Shown: positions 28,088-37,611, counted from the stretch's first letter. The stretch: 64,000 nt of DNA from Bradyrhizobium sp. ISRA430 (GCF_029909975.1 NZ_CP094516.1:6612501-6676500); one strand, 5' to 3'. Notes: generated by a model from the sequence alone, not told the origin. Translations and numbers: made by a program.

Positions 28088-29224
28088 TCACACCGCAATG
28101 ATGTGATCGTCGATCTCGTCGATCCTGTTGACGCCGCACAGGCCCATGGTCGTGAGCAGCTCCTTCTGGATGATGTCGATCGCCTTGGCGACGCCGGCCT
28201 GGCCGCCGGCACCTAAGCCATAGGCGTAGGCGCGGCCGATCATGCAGGACTTTGCGCCGAGCGCGAGTGCGCGCATCACGTCCTGCCCGGAGCGGATGCC
28301 GCCGTCGAACATGATCTCCATCTTCGAGCCCACGGCGTCGACGATCTCGGGCAGCACCTCGATCGAGGACGGCGCACCGTCGAGCTGGCGGCCGCCATGG
28401 TTCGACACGACCAGTGCCTGTGCGCCGGTCTTGGCGGCTTCCTCGGCGTCCTCGACGTCGAGGATGCCCTTGATGATGAGCTTGCCCGGCCAGATGCTGC
28501 GGACCCACTCGACGTCCTTCCAGTTCAACGAAGTGTCGAACTGCGACGCCGTCCATTCGGCGAGGCGGTTGAGGTCCTCGGTGTTCTTCACGTGGCCGGC
28601 GATGTTGCCGAAGGTGCGGCGCTTGCCGCGCAGCACGCCGGAGACCCAGGCCGGCTTGCTGGCGAAATCCAAGAGCTTCGACAGCGACCATTCCGGCGGC
28701 ACGGTCATGCCGTTCTTGATGTCGGCGTGGCGCTGGCCGATCACCTGGAGATCGACGGTCAGGACCAGCGCGCTGCACTTCGCTGTGATCGCGCGCTGGA
28801 CCAGATCTTTGATGAAGCCGCGGTCCCTCATCACGTAGAGCTGGAACCAGAACGGCTTGTCGACATTGGCGGCGATATCCTCGATCGAGCAGATCGACAT
28901 CGTCGACTGCGTGAACGGGATGCCGGCAGCCTGCGCGGCGCGGCAGGCGTAAATTTCGCCGTCGCCATGCTGCATGCCCAAAAGGCCCACCGGCGCCAGG
29001 ATCAGCGGCATGGTCGAGGGCTCGCCGAGTATCGTGGTCGAGGTGTCGCGCTTGGAGACGTCGACCAGGATGCGCTGGCGGAACTTGATCGCCTGCATAT
29101 CCTCGCGATTGGCGCGCAGCGTTTCCTCGGCATAGGAGCCACGGTCGCAATAGTCGAAGAAGGCTTTCGGCACGCGGCGCATATGCAGCGCGCGTAGATC
29201 GTCGATACAGGTGATATGCTTCAT
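28088..29224 (-). CDS. lldD: FMN-dependent alpha-hydroxy-acid oxidase (L-lactate dehydrogenase type)
   Basis: A 378-residue flavin enzyme that oxidises L-lactate or a similar 2-hydroxy acid. The catalytic base is His276 in 'SNHGGRQLDG', with Arg279 binding the carboxylate; 'LAPVGLLGMQHGDGE' and 'DGGIRSGQDVMRALALGAKS' form the FMN site. The length and the insert around residues 180-230 match membrane-associated LldD rather than soluble glycolate oxidase, but substrate choice is not certain. The start is ATG 29224 ('MKHITCIDDLRALHMRRVPK'). No lactate permease or regulator is adjacent. Confidence 0.85.
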   Translation of the reverse strand: MKHITCIDDLRALHMRRVPKAFFDYCDRGSYAEETLRANREDMQAIKFRQRILVDVSKRDTSTTILGEPSTMPLILAPVGLLGMQHGDGEIYACRAAQAAGIPFTQSTMSICSIEDIAANVDKPFWFQLYVMRDRGFIKDLVQRAITAKCSALVLTVDLQVIGQRHADIKNGMTVPPEWSLSKLLDFASKPAWVSGVLRGKRRTFGNIAGHVKNTEDLNRLAEWTASQFDTSLNWKDVEWVRSIWPGKLIIKGILDVEDAEEAAKTGAQALVVSNHGGRQLDGAPSSIEVLPEIVDAVGSKMEIMFDGGIRSGQDVMRALALGAKSCMIGRAYAYGLGAGGQAGVAKAIDIIQKELLTTMGLCGVNRIDEIDDHIIAV

Positions 29225-29226
29225 GA

Positions 29227-29496
<270 letters not shown>

Positions 29497-29604
29497 CGGG
29501 CCGGTTCCATTCCGCTCCCCCGCCTCAGCGGGAATTTCAACGTTAACATGTGGTTACCGGGGTACCGGCGCGCCCGGTTCCGTAACGATTCATCATATTT
29601 TTTG

Positions 29605-29700
29605 AAGCCAAGTTAGCCCTGTTGGCTTTATAAGGCAGAAAGCAAATCAGGGATGCGGGGCCCGTTCGGGCACCCGATGGTTGTAGCGGGGATCCCTGAT
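29605..29700 (+). promoter_or_regulatory. Structured glmM leader (hairpin plus three-way junction)
   Basis: Two RNA-like structures precede glmM. First, the dyad AAGCCAA-N10-TTGGCTT (29605-29628). Second, a perfect 9-bp outer stem ATCAGGGAT (29646-29654) / ATCCCTGAT (29692-29700) that encloses two smaller hairpins, GCCC-GTTC-GGGC (29660-29671) and CCCG/CGGG (29673-29676 with 29687-29690). This is a compact three-way junction ending 18 bases before the ATG. It could be a cis-acting RNA controlling glmM. I know no named family for it. Confidence 0.5.
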
Positions 29701-29718
29701 AGTTGCGTGGGGGATCAT

Positions 29719-31062
29719 ATGAGCCGCAAATATTTTGGGACGGACGGGATTCGGGGCCGCGCTAACGGACTGATCACGCCGGAGCTCGCGCTCAAGGTCG
29801 GTCAGGCGGCCGGCCTTGCGTTTCAGCGCGGCGAACACCGCCATCGCGTCGTGATCGGCAAGGACACCCGCCTGTCCGGCTACATGATCGAGTATGCCAT
29901 GGTCGCGGGCTTCACCTCCGTCGGCATGGACGTGCTGCTGGTCGGCCCGATGCCGACGCCGGCGGTGGCGATGCTGACCAAGTCGATGCGCGCCGATCTT
30001 GGCGTGATGATTTCGGCCTCGCACAATTTGTTCGAAGACAACGGCATCAAGCTGTTCGGGCCGCAAGGCTTCAAGCTCTCCGACGACGTCGAGAAGCAGA
30101 TCGAGCAACTTCTCGACGAATCCCTCGACAAGCGGCTGGCCCAGAGCGCGAGCCTCGGCCGCGCCCGCCGTATCGACGGCGTGCATGACCGCTACATCGA
30201 ATTCGCCAAGCGCACGCTGCCGCGCGACCTGTCGTTGGACGGCCTGCGCGTCGTCATCGATTGCGCCAATGGCGCCGCCTACAAGGTCGTGCCGGAAGCG
30301 CTGTGGGAGCTCGGTGCCGACGTGGTGCCGATCGGCGTCGAGCCCGACGGCTTCAACATCAACAAGGAATGTGGCTCGACCTCGCCGGAAGCGCTGGCGA
30401 AGAAGGTGCGTGAGATGCGCGCCGACATCGGCATCGCGCTGGACGGCGATGCTGACCGCGTCATCCTGGTCGACGAACGCGGCCATCTCGTCGATGGTGA
30501 TCAGCTCCTCGCCGTGATCGCGCAGAGCTGGAAGGAAGATGGACGGCTGTCGCGGCCCGGCATCGTCGCGACCGTGATGTCCAATCTCGGGCTCGAGCGC
30601 TTCCTGAAAGGGCAGGGGCTCGATCTCGTGCGTACGCCGGTCGGTGACCGCTACGTGCTCGAGCAGATGCTGAGCGGCGGCTACAATCTCGGCGGCGAGC
30701 AGTCCGGCCACATCATCCTGTCCGACTATGCGACGACGGGCGACGGCTTCGTCGCGGCATTGCAGGTGCTGGCGGTGGTGCAGAGGCTGCGCCGGCCGGT
30801 CTCGGAAGTCTGCCACCGCTTCGATCCGCTGCCGCAGATCCTGAAGAACGTCCGCTACAAGAGCGGCAAGCCGCTCGACGATTCCGACGTCAAATCGGCG
30901 ATCTCCGACGGTGAGAAGCGCCTCAACGGCCACGGCCGCCTCCTGATCCGCTCCTCCGGCACCGAGCCGGTGATCCGTGTGATGGGCGAGGGCGAGGACC
31001 GCGTCCTGGTCGAGGATATCGTCGACACCATCGTCTCCGCGCTTGGGCACGCGGCCGCCTGA
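29719..31062 (+). CDS. glmM: Phosphoglucosamine mutase GlmM
   Basis: A 447-residue enzyme converting glucosamine-6-phosphate to glucosamine-1-phosphate for UDP-GlcNAc, hence peptidoglycan and LPS. The phosphorylated serine is Ser101 in '[14 protein letters not shown]'; the Mg-binding loop is 'ALDGDADRV', the sugar loop 'GGEQSGHI' and the C-terminal phosphate loop '[17 protein letters not shown]'. The N-terminus '[11 protein letters not shown]' is diagnostic. ATG 29719 is used; an upstream in-frame ATG at 29653 lies inside the leader hairpin. In Rhizobiales glmM often follows ftsH; that gene is not in this window. Confidence 0.95.
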   Translation: MSRKYFGTDGIRGRANGLITPELALKVGQAAGLAFQRGEHRHRVVIGKDTRLSGYMIEYAMVAGFTSVGMDVLLVGPMPTPAVAMLTKSMRADLGVMISASHNLFEDNGIKLFGPQGFKLSDDVEKQIEQLLDESLDKRLAQSASLGRARRIDGVHDRYIEFAKRTLPRDLSLDGLRVVIDCANGAAYKVVPEALWELGADVVPIGVEPDGFNINKECGSTSPEALAKKVREMRADIGIALDGDADRVILVDERGHLVDGDQLLAVIAQSWKEDGRLSRPGIVATVMSNLGLERFLKGQGLDLVRTPVGDRYVLEQMLSGGYNLGGEQSGHIILSDYATTGDGFVAALQVLAVVQRLRRPVSEVCHRFDPLPQILKNVRYKSGKPLDDSDVKSAISDGEKRLNGHGRLLIRSSGTEPVIRVMGEGEDRVLVEDIVDTIVSALGHAAA

Positions 31063-31071
31063 GCTTATAGC

Positions 31072-31184
31072 CATCCTTCGAGACGCCCGCCTTCGCGGGC
31101 TCCTCAGGATGAGGTCGTGCTTCTCGATGAGATCTAGGACCCTCATGGTGAGGAGCCCGCCAGAGGCGGGCGTCTCGAAGGATG
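31072..31184. repeat. Palindromic repeat (CATCCTTCGAGACGCC type)
   Basis: Very long complementary arms: 'CATCCTTCGAGACGCCCGCC' with 'GGCGGGCGTCTCGAAGGATG', and inner 'CTCCTCAGGATGAGG' with 'CCTCATGGTGAGGAG'. It forms one long hairpin 10 bases after glmM and could end its transcript. Confidence 0.9.
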
Positions 31185-31278
31185 CAGGCCGCTCTGCTTC
31201 GAAGTGAAACCGGGCAAGCGCATCCCAGCCATCGGCGATTGGCGCTGGTTCCACCGCCATGGGCGTCGTATCTAGCGG

Positions 31279-32568
31279 ATGTGGCGGTTCGCCGCGCCTG
31301 CCGGGATTCCTCCATTGAACAAGCCAGTCGTCGTACCTGAGGAAACGCTGACCGAGCCAGTCGTCGTGGATGATATGGCGTCCGCAGCAGTGAGGCCGAG
31401 CGCGGGGCCGGCCTACATCGTGCTTGCCGGCATCAGCTTCTCGCATTTCCTCAACGACACCATGCAGTCGTTGATCGCCTCGGTGTATCCGATCCTGAAG
31501 GACACCTACGCGCTCGACTTCGCGCAGATCGGCATGATCACGCTGGCCTTCCAGTTCACAGCCTCGCTGCTTCAGCCGGTCGTCGGGCACTACACCGACA
31601 AGAAGGCGCAGCCCTATTCGCTCGCGATCGGCATGGCGTCGACCTTCTTCGGCCTGCTGCTGCTCAGCATCGCGCATCAGTATCTTGTCATCCTCGTTGC
31701 CGCCGCGCTGGTCGGCCTCGGCTCGGCGGTATTCCACCCGGAATCCGCGCGCATCGCGCGGCTCGCCTCCGGCGGCCGCTACGGCTTCGCGCAATCGGTG
31801 TTCCAGCTCGGCGGCAGCTTCGGTACCTCGATGGGGCCGGTGCTCGCCGCGCTCATCGTCGTGCCGTTCGGACAGGGCAGCATCGCCTGGTTCTCCTCGA
31901 TCGCGTTCCTTGCGATCCTCATCCTCTGGCGCATCGGCCGCTGGTATGCACCGCAGATCACGACGAAGAAGGTGGCACCGGCGCACGCCCAGCCCGGCGG
32001 GCCGAGCTCGCGCCGCGTCGCGGTTGCGCTTCTCGTGCTGGTGGCGCTGTTGTTCTCCAAGCAGCTCTACGTCTCGAGCCTGTCGAGCTACTACATCTTT
32101 TATCTGATCGACCGCTTCGGCGTGTCGACACAGGCGGCGCAGATCTATCTCTTCGTCTTCCTGGCGGCGAACGCGGTCGGTGCGTTCCTCGGCGGGCCGC
32201 TGGGCGACCGCTTCGGCCGCAAGATCGTGATCTGGATCTCGATCGTCGGCGCGTTGCCGTTCACGCTGGCGCTGCCCTATGCGGGTCTCGTCGGCAGCGC
32301 GGTGCTCTCCGTGATCATCGGACTCATCATCTCCTCGACGACGTCGTCGATCATCGTGTTTGCGCAGGAATTGGTACCGCATCGCTTCGGCATGATCTCC
32401 GGCGTGTTCTTCGGCGTCGCCTTCGGCATCGGCGGCTTGGGGGCGGCGGTGCTCGGCAAGCTCGCAGATCACACCTCGATCGAGTTCGTCTACCAGGTCT
32501 GCGCCTATTTGCCGGCGATCGGCTTGCTCGCGGTATTCCTGCCGAAACTGCCGCGGCACGCGCGTTAA
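31279..32568 (+). CDS. MFS transporter, fosmidomycin-resistance (Fsr) type
   Basis: A 12-helix major facilitator. The first helix contains 'GISFSHFLNDTMQSLIASVY', the hallmark of Fsr-like pumps, followed by 'GHYTDKKAQPYSLAIGM' (motif A region) and 'GGPLGDRFGRKIVIWIS' in the second half. It is expected to export fosmidomycin-like or other small drugs by proton antiport in the inner membrane. The start is uncertain: ATG 31279 has no good ribosome site, and TTG 31315 or ATG 31375 are alternatives; the first 40 residues are not conserved. No regulator is adjacent. Confidence 0.85.
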   Translation: MWRFAAPAGIPPLNKPVVVPEETLTEPVVVDDMASAAVRPSAGPAYIVLAGISFSHFLNDTMQSLIASVYPILKDTYALDFAQIGMITLAFQFTASLLQPVVGHYTDKKAQPYSLAIGMASTFFGLLLLSIAHQYLVILVAAALVGLGSAVFHPESARIARLASGGRYGFAQSVFQLGGSFGTSMGPVLAALIVVPFGQGSIAWFSSIAFLAILILWRIGRWYAPQITTKKVAPAHAQPGGPSSRRVAVALLVLVALLFSKQLYVSSLSSYYIFYLIDRFGVSTQAAQIYLFVFLAANAVGAFLGGPLGDRFGRKIVIWISIVGALPFTLALPYAGLVGSAVLSVIIGLIISSTTSSIIVFAQELVPHRFGMISGVFFGVAFGIGGLGAAVLGKLADHTSIEFVYQVCAYLPAIGLLAVFLPKLPRHAR

Positions 32569-32796
32569 CGCATCCTCTCCTTCGGTCTCGCGCTTTCATA
32601 CATCGTTAGCAATTGGGCCCCGTGGGCATCGCATTTTTGCAACGCTCGTACGGCGGCTGCGTGTGTAGTGGGAAAAAATCAACCTTAAAAATTAGGGTTA
32701 AGTGGCGCTTAAGCATTTAGTGCCATCGTCCGTCCGTGAGTTTCCAGAACGTGAGGCCTGCGTATTTTGCCTCACCGGCCAAAAGGACGAAGCCAA

Positions 32797-33627
32797 ATGC
32801 GTAGCGTTAAGTCTCTCCTTGCCGCGGGTGCGGCAACCCTGATCTCGTCGGTGGCGTTTGCTGCCGATATGCCGATCGCGGCGCCCCCTATGTACGCGCC
32901 GGCTCCGCCCGCCGACTTCGGCGGCTGGTATCTGCGCGGCGATATCGGCATGACGAACCAGAGCGCGAACCGGATCGACAGCGCGACCGCGCGGGCGTTC
33001 CCGACCACGACGGTGGGCCTCGGTTTCGACTCCTCGCCGCTGTTCGACCTCGGCGTCGGCTACCGCTTCAACAACTGGTTTCGCGCGGACTTGATCGGCC
33101 AGTATCGCGGCAAGGCCAACCTGCACGGCTCCGACAACGTCATCCTCGGCCCCGCCGACGTCGAAGCCGACAACTACAGCGGCAGCAAGTCCGAGTGGGT
33201 CGTCATGGCCAATGCCTATGTCGATCTCGGCACCTGGTGGTGCATCACGCCGTTCATCGGCGCCGGCGTCGGCGGCTCCTTCAACAAGCTCAGCGGCTTC
33301 CGCGATGACGGCGTCCGCTACACCGCCGGTGCGCTGTCGAACAGCGTCACCTACTTCGGCGACAACGGAAAGTGGAATTTCGCCTGGGCCGCGCATGCCG
33401 GTCTCGCTTACAAGGTCAATCCCGGCTTCACCGTCGAACTGGCCTACAGCTACATGAATCTCGGCGATGCGGCGCCCGGCAACTACCGTGCGTTCGACAA
33501 CAGCATCTCGGGCCCATCCACGATCCAGATCAAGGACATCACCTCGCACGACGTGAAGCTCGGCGTGCGCTGGGATCTCAGCAGCCCGCCGGTTTATGCG
33601 CCGCCGCCGCTCGTCACCAAGGGCTGA
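32797..33627 (+). CDS. Outer-membrane beta-barrel protein, Omp25/31-like
   Basis: A 276-residue protein with a signal peptide (1-22, 'ISSVAFAAD'), a Pro/Ala-rich segment, then eight amphipathic strands with aromatic girdles ('FGGWYLRGDIGMTNQ', 'DLGVGYRFNNWFRADLIGQY', 'HAGLAYKVNPGFTVELAYSY'). This is the porin-like Omp25/Omp31 family of Rhizobiales, linked to envelope stability. Unusually for the family it does not end in Phe but carries a proline-rich tail 'SSPPVYAPPPLVTKG' after the last strand. A related barrel gene lies 170 bases downstream behind a terminator. Confidence 0.85.
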   Translation: MRSVKSLLAAGAATLISSVAFAADMPIAAPPMYAPAPPADFGGWYLRGDIGMTNQSANRIDSATARAFPTTTVGLGFDSSPLFDLGVGYRFNNWFRADLIGQYRGKANLHGSDNVILGPADVEADNYSGSKSEWVVMANAYVDLGTWWCITPFIGAGVGGSFNKLSGFRDDGVRYTAGALSNSVTYFGDNGKWNFAWAAHAGLAYKVNPGFTVELAYSYMNLGDAAPGNYRAFDNSISGPSTIQIKDITSHDVKLGVRWDLSSPPVYAPPPLVTKG

Positions 33628-33658
33628 TCGGCAACTCAGGTCGCTTTAAAATTTCTTA

Positions 33659-33690
33659 ACGGCGCGGGATCATCTCGCGCCGTTTTGCTT
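33659..33690 (+). terminator. Rho-independent terminator after the first beta-barrel gene
   Basis: An 8-bp stem ACGGCGCG/CGCGCCGT with a 9-base loop, then TTTGCTTT, about 30 bases past the stop. Confidence 0.85.
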
Positions 33691-33796
33691 TGCGTATTTT
33701 TCACGGCTGGGCGTGACGAAATTGCCTAGTTCAACCATTGGTTAAGGTTAACGCGCGATGATTACAGCGAAAGTTCGAGTTTGATGGAGCGTTGCA

Positions 33797-34684
33797 ATGC
33801 GTAGGCTTTGGTTGGCGGCGGCGATGGCGGCGGCAGCGTCTGCGGCACAGGCGGCCGATATGCCGGATCTGCCCGTCCTGCGCGGCGGCTTCACCGACGG
33901 CCTGTCGAAGACGACCCACAATTGGGACGGCGTCTATGTCGGTGGTCATGTCGGCTACACCAGCGACTCGACGGATTTCAGCCAGAGCGTCGTCGGCCTG
34001 ACGAACTACATCTTCCGCGACAGCGTGCTGCAGCAGCCGACGTCGACGTGGTCGCTGATGAACAAGACCACCACGCAAGGCACCAATTTCAGCGCCTTCA
34101 TCGGGCGCAACTGGCAATGGTACGATGCCATTCTCGGTCTCGAGGGCACCTACAGCTATTTCAACAACATGGCGACCGCGACGAGAGGCACCAACGCGCT
34201 CGACATCATCAACCCGCCAGGCGACACCCCGCCCGCCAACACGATCGACCACTGGAACGTGTCGTTGACCGGTGCCGCGACGGCGCAGGTCAAGGACATG
34301 ATCACGCTTCGCGGGCGCATGGGTTGGGATGGGGGCGACTTCATGCCCTACATGTTCGCCGGCGCCGCCGTCGGCCGCATGGACGTCTCGCGCACGGTGA
34401 CGAGCAACGTGACCCTGCGCCAGGATACGACGACAACGGACATCTTCGGCAACACGACGGTCACCTCGGTCGGACCGAACCCCGTTCCGGCGCAGTCGCA
34501 GACGCAGGGCCAGCATAGAACCAACGCCTTCGCGGTCGGTTGGGTCGCCGGCCTCGGGCTGGAATACTGCCTGTGGGAAGGGTTGTTCGCGCGGGTGGAG
34601 TACGAGTATGTAAAATTCTCTCCCGTCATGAACACCTCGGTGACGCTGAACAATGCGCGCGTCGGGCTCGGTTACAAGTTCTGA
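33797..34684 (+). CDS. Outer-membrane beta-barrel protein, Omp25/31-like
   Basis: A 295-residue barrel protein. The signal peptide ends 'ASAAQAAD' (1-20). Typical strands follow: 'NWDGVYVGGHVGYTSDST', 'TNFSAFIGRNWQWYDAILG', 'LRGRMGWDGGDFMPYMFAGA', 'GLGLEYCLWEGLFARVEYEY', and the chain ends 'ARVGLGYKF' with the Phe expected for BAM insertion. A long polar loop around residues 195-240 (Thr/Asn/Gln rich) is probably surface exposed. It is a paralogue of the barrel at 32797-33627, with its own upstream region and probably separate control. Confidence 0.88.
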   Translation: MRRLWLAAAMAAAASAAQAADMPDLPVLRGGFTDGLSKTTHNWDGVYVGGHVGYTSDSTDFSQSVVGLTNYIFRDSVLQQPTSTWSLMNKTTTQGTNFSAFIGRNWQWYDAILGLEGTYSYFNNMATATRGTNALDIINPPGDTPPANTIDHWNVSLTGAATAQVKDMITLRGRMGWDGGDFMPYMFAGAAVGRMDVSRTVTSNVTLRQDTTTTDIFGNTTVTSVGPNPVPAQSQTQGQHRTNAFAVGWVAGLGLEYCLWEGLFARVEYEYVKFSPVMNTSVTLNNARVGLGYKF

Positions 34685-34758
34685 CGCGGCTGCGCGGCGC
34701 CGTGGTTGACAGGCTCGCGCCGTCCTGATGCTCTGTCGCGCGAAGCGGGGCGGCAGCG

Positions 34759-35349
34759 ATGAAGATCTACGGCGACAGCAATTCCGGCAATTGTCTGAAG
34801 GTGAGGTGGGTCTGCGACAGGCTCGCGCTGCCCTATCGCTGGATCGAGATCGACACGCGCAAGGGCGAAACCCGCACGCCGCAATTTTTGAAGCTGAACG
34901 GCGCCGGCCAGGTGCCGACCGTCGAATTCGACGACGGCCGCACGCTGGCGCAGTCCAACGCCATCATCCGCTATCTCGCTCGCGACAGCGCGCTCGTTCC
35001 GCGCGATGCCTTCACGGCCGCCAAGATGGACGAATGGCTGTTCTGGGAGCAGTACAGCCACGAGCCCTATATCGCGGTGTGCCGCTTCCTTATCGTCTAT
35101 CTCGGCAAGTCCGCGTCCGAGCTCGATCCGGAGAAAGTCAAGCGCGGCTATGCGGCGCTCGACCGCATGGAGCAGCATCTTGCGGCAAGCCGCTTCTTCG
35201 TTGGCGATGCCGTTTCGCTCGCCGACGTCGCGCTGCTCGCCTATACGCGCCTCGCGCATGAAGGCGGCTTCGACCTCGACCGTCACGCGGCGATCCGCCG
35301 CTGGATCGGCGAGGCCGAGGCCGGTCTCGACCTTCCGCCGGCGCGCTGA
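34759..35349 (+). CDS. Glutathione S-transferase family protein
   Basis: A 196-residue GST, start ATG 34759 ('MKIYGDSNSGNCLKVRWVCD'). The site residues are Ser/Asn/Cys in 'SNSGNCLKV'; 'NGAGQVPTVEFDDG' and 'AQSNAIIRYLA' complete the glutathione pocket. The helical domain has 'GDAVSLADVALLAYTRLAHE'. It is close in design to the GST at 20763-21413. The GNAT gene downstream starts 16 bases after its stop, so both are probably co-transcribed. Confidence 0.85.
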   Translation: MKIYGDSNSGNCLKVRWVCDRLALPYRWIEIDTRKGETRTPQFLKLNGAGQVPTVEFDDGRTLAQSNAIIRYLARDSALVPRDAFTAAKMDEWLFWEQYSHEPYIAVCRFLIVYLGKSASELDPEKVKRGYAALDRMEQHLAASRFFVGDAVSLADVALLAYTRLAHEGGFDLDRHAAIRRWIGEAEAGLDLPPAR

Positions 35350-35365
35350 CTCTGGAGTTCTAAGC

Positions 35366-35830
35366 ATGAATGCGAAATCCGTCTCCATCCGCCGCGCGCG
35401 CCGCGACGATGTCGCGGCGATCGTGGCGATGCTCGCCGACGACCATCTCGGGCGCGCCCGCGAGCGGCTCGAGGATCCCTTGCCCGCCTCCTATTACGAG
35501 GCGTTCGAGCGGGTCGAGCGCGATCCCAATCTCCAGCTCGTGGTCGCGGAGAGCGAGGGCAAGGTGGTCGGCTGCCTGCAACTCGCCATCCTGCCCGGCC
35601 TCAGCTCGCAAGGCGGCGTGCGCGGTTTGCTTGAGGATGTCCGCGTGGCTTCCGACTGCCGCAGCCGCGGCATCGGCGAGCAACTCGTGCAATGGGCGGT
35701 GACGGAAGCGAAGGCGCGCGGTTGCAATCTCGTCGAGCTGCTGACGCACGCGAGCCGCGTCGATGCACAGCGCTTCTACAAGCGGCTTGGATTTGAACCG
35801 AGTCATGTCGGCATGACTGTCCGCTTTTGA
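35366..35830 (+). CDS. GNAT-family N-acetyltransferase
   Basis: A 154-residue GNAT enzyme from ATG 35366. The acetyl-CoA site is 'VASDCRSRGIGEQLVQWAV', with the RxxGxG signature as 'RSRGIG', followed by 'LLTHASRVDAQRFYKRLGFE', the usual C-terminal beta-alpha unit. It resembles aminoglycoside- or small-amine-type acetyltransferases; the substrate is not predictable. It is the second gene of a GST-GNAT pair. Confidence 0.85.
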   Translation: MNAKSVSIRRARRDDVAAIVAMLADDHLGRARERLEDPLPASYYEAFERVERDPNLQLVVAESEGKVVGCLQLAILPGLSSQGGVRGLLEDVRVASDCRSRGIGEQLVQWAVTEAKARGCNLVELLTHASRVDAQRFYKRLGFEPSHVGMTVRF

Positions 35831-35986
35831 GGACGCCGCCGCGACCGTTGCGTTGCTTGCAAAATCGGATCGCGCATTCGTTCGTGTTAAGAGCTGATAA
35901 ACTACCGGGCCGTCGTTCACGTTTGCCGGCGGGCGAACGGTGCTACGCAGCGTCGAACACCGGGCTCGGTTGGTTCGGGGATTTCG

Positions 35987-36193
35987 ATGACAAGCTATTC
36001 TCTGATCAAGGTCGGCAACGACTATGTCGTGCAGGCCGGCGACAAAAGCATTTTGAAAGTCGGTAGCCGCCGCCGGGCCGCGCAATTGATCAGCGAGGCA
36101 ACGGATTTGCTGAATGCGCTGGCCGCAGTCGAAGCCCCGGAAACTGCACCGGAATCGCCATCACTCCAGCGTGAGCCACCCGAACTTCCTTGA
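35987..36193 (+). CDS. Small soluble protein of unknown function
   Basis: A 68-residue protein from ATG 35987. The first half reads 'MTSYSLIKVGNDYVVQAGDK', a short beta pattern like a DUF2188-type fold, followed by one helix 'RRRAAQLISEATDLLNALAA' and a Pro/Glu-rich disordered end. It is not recognised beyond that. It sits 79 bases before serC; the serC leader RNA lies between them, so serC is probably on its own transcript. Confidence 0.6.
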   Translation: MTSYSLIKVGNDYVVQAGDKSILKVGSRRRAAQLISEATDLLNALAAVEAPETAPESPSLQREPPELP

Positions 36194-36220
36194 CGATGCT
36201 ACCCGTTTCCCGTATGAGCC

Positions 36221-36272
36221 GCGGCGGGACACCTCCCCCCAACGGGAGGCTTACTATCTGGAAGGGTAGATT
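36221..36272 (+). promoter_or_regulatory. serC leader RNA motif
   Basis: Two hairpins lie directly before serC: CCTCCC (36232-36237) with GGGAGG (36244-36249), and CTATC (36254-36258) with GGTAG (36265-36269). The second hairpin buries the ribosome site GGAAGGG just ahead of the ATG at 36273. This matches, from memory, the 'serC' leader motif described in alphaproteobacteria and held in Rfam. Ribosome-site occlusion suggests translational control. Confidence 0.75.
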
Positions 36273-37445
36273 ATGACTGTTGCGAAGCCCGCTTCGCGGC
36301 CGAACGTGCCGCATTTCTCCTCCGGCCCCTGTGCCAAGCGCCCCGGCTGGAACGCCCAAAATCTCAAAGACGCAGCTCTCGGCCGCTCGCATCGCGCGAA
36401 GATCGGCAAGACCAAGCTCAAGCTCGCGATCGATCTGACGCGCGAAGTGCTCGAGGTGCCCGCCGATTATCGCATCGGCATCGTGCCGGCGTCCGATACC
36501 GGCGCGGTCGAGATGGCGCTATGGTCGCTGCTCGGAGCAAAGCCCGTCACCACGCTCGCCTGGGAATCTTTCGGCGAAGGTTGGGTCAGCGACATCGTCA
36601 AGGAATTGAAGCTCAAGGACGTCACCAAGCTCAATGCGGCCTATGGTGAAATCCCCGATCTGTCCAAGGTTGATCCGAACAGCGATATCGTCTTCACCTG
36701 GAACGGCACCACCTCCGGCGTGCGCGTGCCGAACGCCGACTGGATCAGCGCGACGCGCGCAGGCCTGACCATCTGCGACGCCACCTCGGCAGCGTTCGCG
36801 CAGCCGCTCGACTGGGCAAAGCTCGACGTCGTCACCTTCTCCTGGCAGAAGGCGCTCGGCGGCGAAGCCGCGCACGGCATGCTGATCCTCTCGCCCCGCG
36901 CCGTGGAGCGGCTCGAGACCTACAAGCCGGCCTGGCCGCTGCCCAAGATCTTCCGCATGACCAAGGGCGGCAAGATCAACGAAGGCATCTTCGTCGGCGA
37001 GACCATCAACACGCCCTCGATGCTCTGCGTCGAGGACTATCTCGATGCGCTGAACTGGGCGAAGTCGATCGGCGGCCTCAAGGCGTTGATCGCGCGCGCC
37101 GACGCCAACACCAAGGTGCTCGCCGACTGGAAGGCGAAGACGCCCTGGATCGATTTCCTGGCCAAGGACGCCTCGATCCGCTCCAACACCTCGGTGTGCC
37201 TGAAGTTCACCGACCCGGCGATCACCTCGCTTCCCGCGGACGCGCAGGCCGACTTCTGCAAGAAGCTGGTCGCGCTGGTCGAGAAGGAAGGCGCCGGCTT
37301 CGACTTCGCGTACTACCGCGATGCCCCGGCGGGCCTGCGCATCTGGTGCGGCGCCACGGTCGAGGCCAAGGACGTCGAGCTCCTGACCCAGTGGATCGAC
37401 TGGGCCTTCGCCGAGACCAAGGCCGCGCTGGCGAAGGCGGCGTAA
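36273..37445 (+). CDS. serC: Phosphoserine aminotransferase SerC
   Basis: A 390-residue PLP enzyme, second step of serine biosynthesis: 3-phosphohydroxypyruvate plus glutamate to phosphoserine (also used in pyridoxal synthesis). The PLP lysine is Lys193 in '[17 protein letters not shown]'. The N-terminus '[19 protein letters not shown]' and '[14 protein letters not shown]' mark the alphaproteobacterial/MSMEG-type SerC clade. It lies upstream of serA with a 241-base gap filled by a palindromic repeat, so the pair may be one unit or two. Confidence 0.95.
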   Translation: MTVAKPASRPNVPHFSSGPCAKRPGWNAQNLKDAALGRSHRAKIGKTKLKLAIDLTREVLEVPADYRIGIVPASDTGAVEMALWSLLGAKPVTTLAWESFGEGWVSDIVKELKLKDVTKLNAAYGEIPDLSKVDPNSDIVFTWNGTTSGVRVPNADWISATRAGLTICDATSAAFAQPLDWAKLDVVTFSWQKALGGEAAHGMLILSPRAVERLETYKPAWPLPKIFRMTKGGKINEGIFVGETINTPSMLCVEDYLDALNWAKSIGGLKALIARADANTKVLADWKAKTPWIDFLAKDASIRSNTSVCLKFTDPAITSLPADAQADFCKKLVALVEKEGAGFDFAYYRDAPAGLRIWCGATVEAKDVELLTQWIDWAFAETKAALAKAA

Positions 37446-37451
37446 CTTTTT

Positions 37452-37611
37452 CACCTCTCCCCGCTTTTACGGGAGAGGCCGGATTGCACCTGGCGACGCG
37501 AAGCATCGTCCAGCGCAAATCCGGGTGAGGGGCTCTCACCGCCTGCGCTGGTGCTTGTGGCTGCCCCTCACCCCAGCCCTCTCCCCGTAAGGACGGGGAG
37601 AGGGAGAGAAC
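37452..37611. repeat. Composite palindromic repeat between serC and serA
   Basis: End modules 'CACCTCTCCCCGCTTTTACG' and 'CCTCTCCCCGTAAGGACGGG' flank an interior with 'GCAAATCCGGGTGAGGGGCT'. It has the same end modules as the repeats at 10629 and 54706, with a different middle part. Confidence 0.85.

Noticed and set aside
29647..32559. A 970-codon minus-strand open frame
   Set aside because: It spans glmM, the palindromic repeat and the MFS gene in antisense; no family features.
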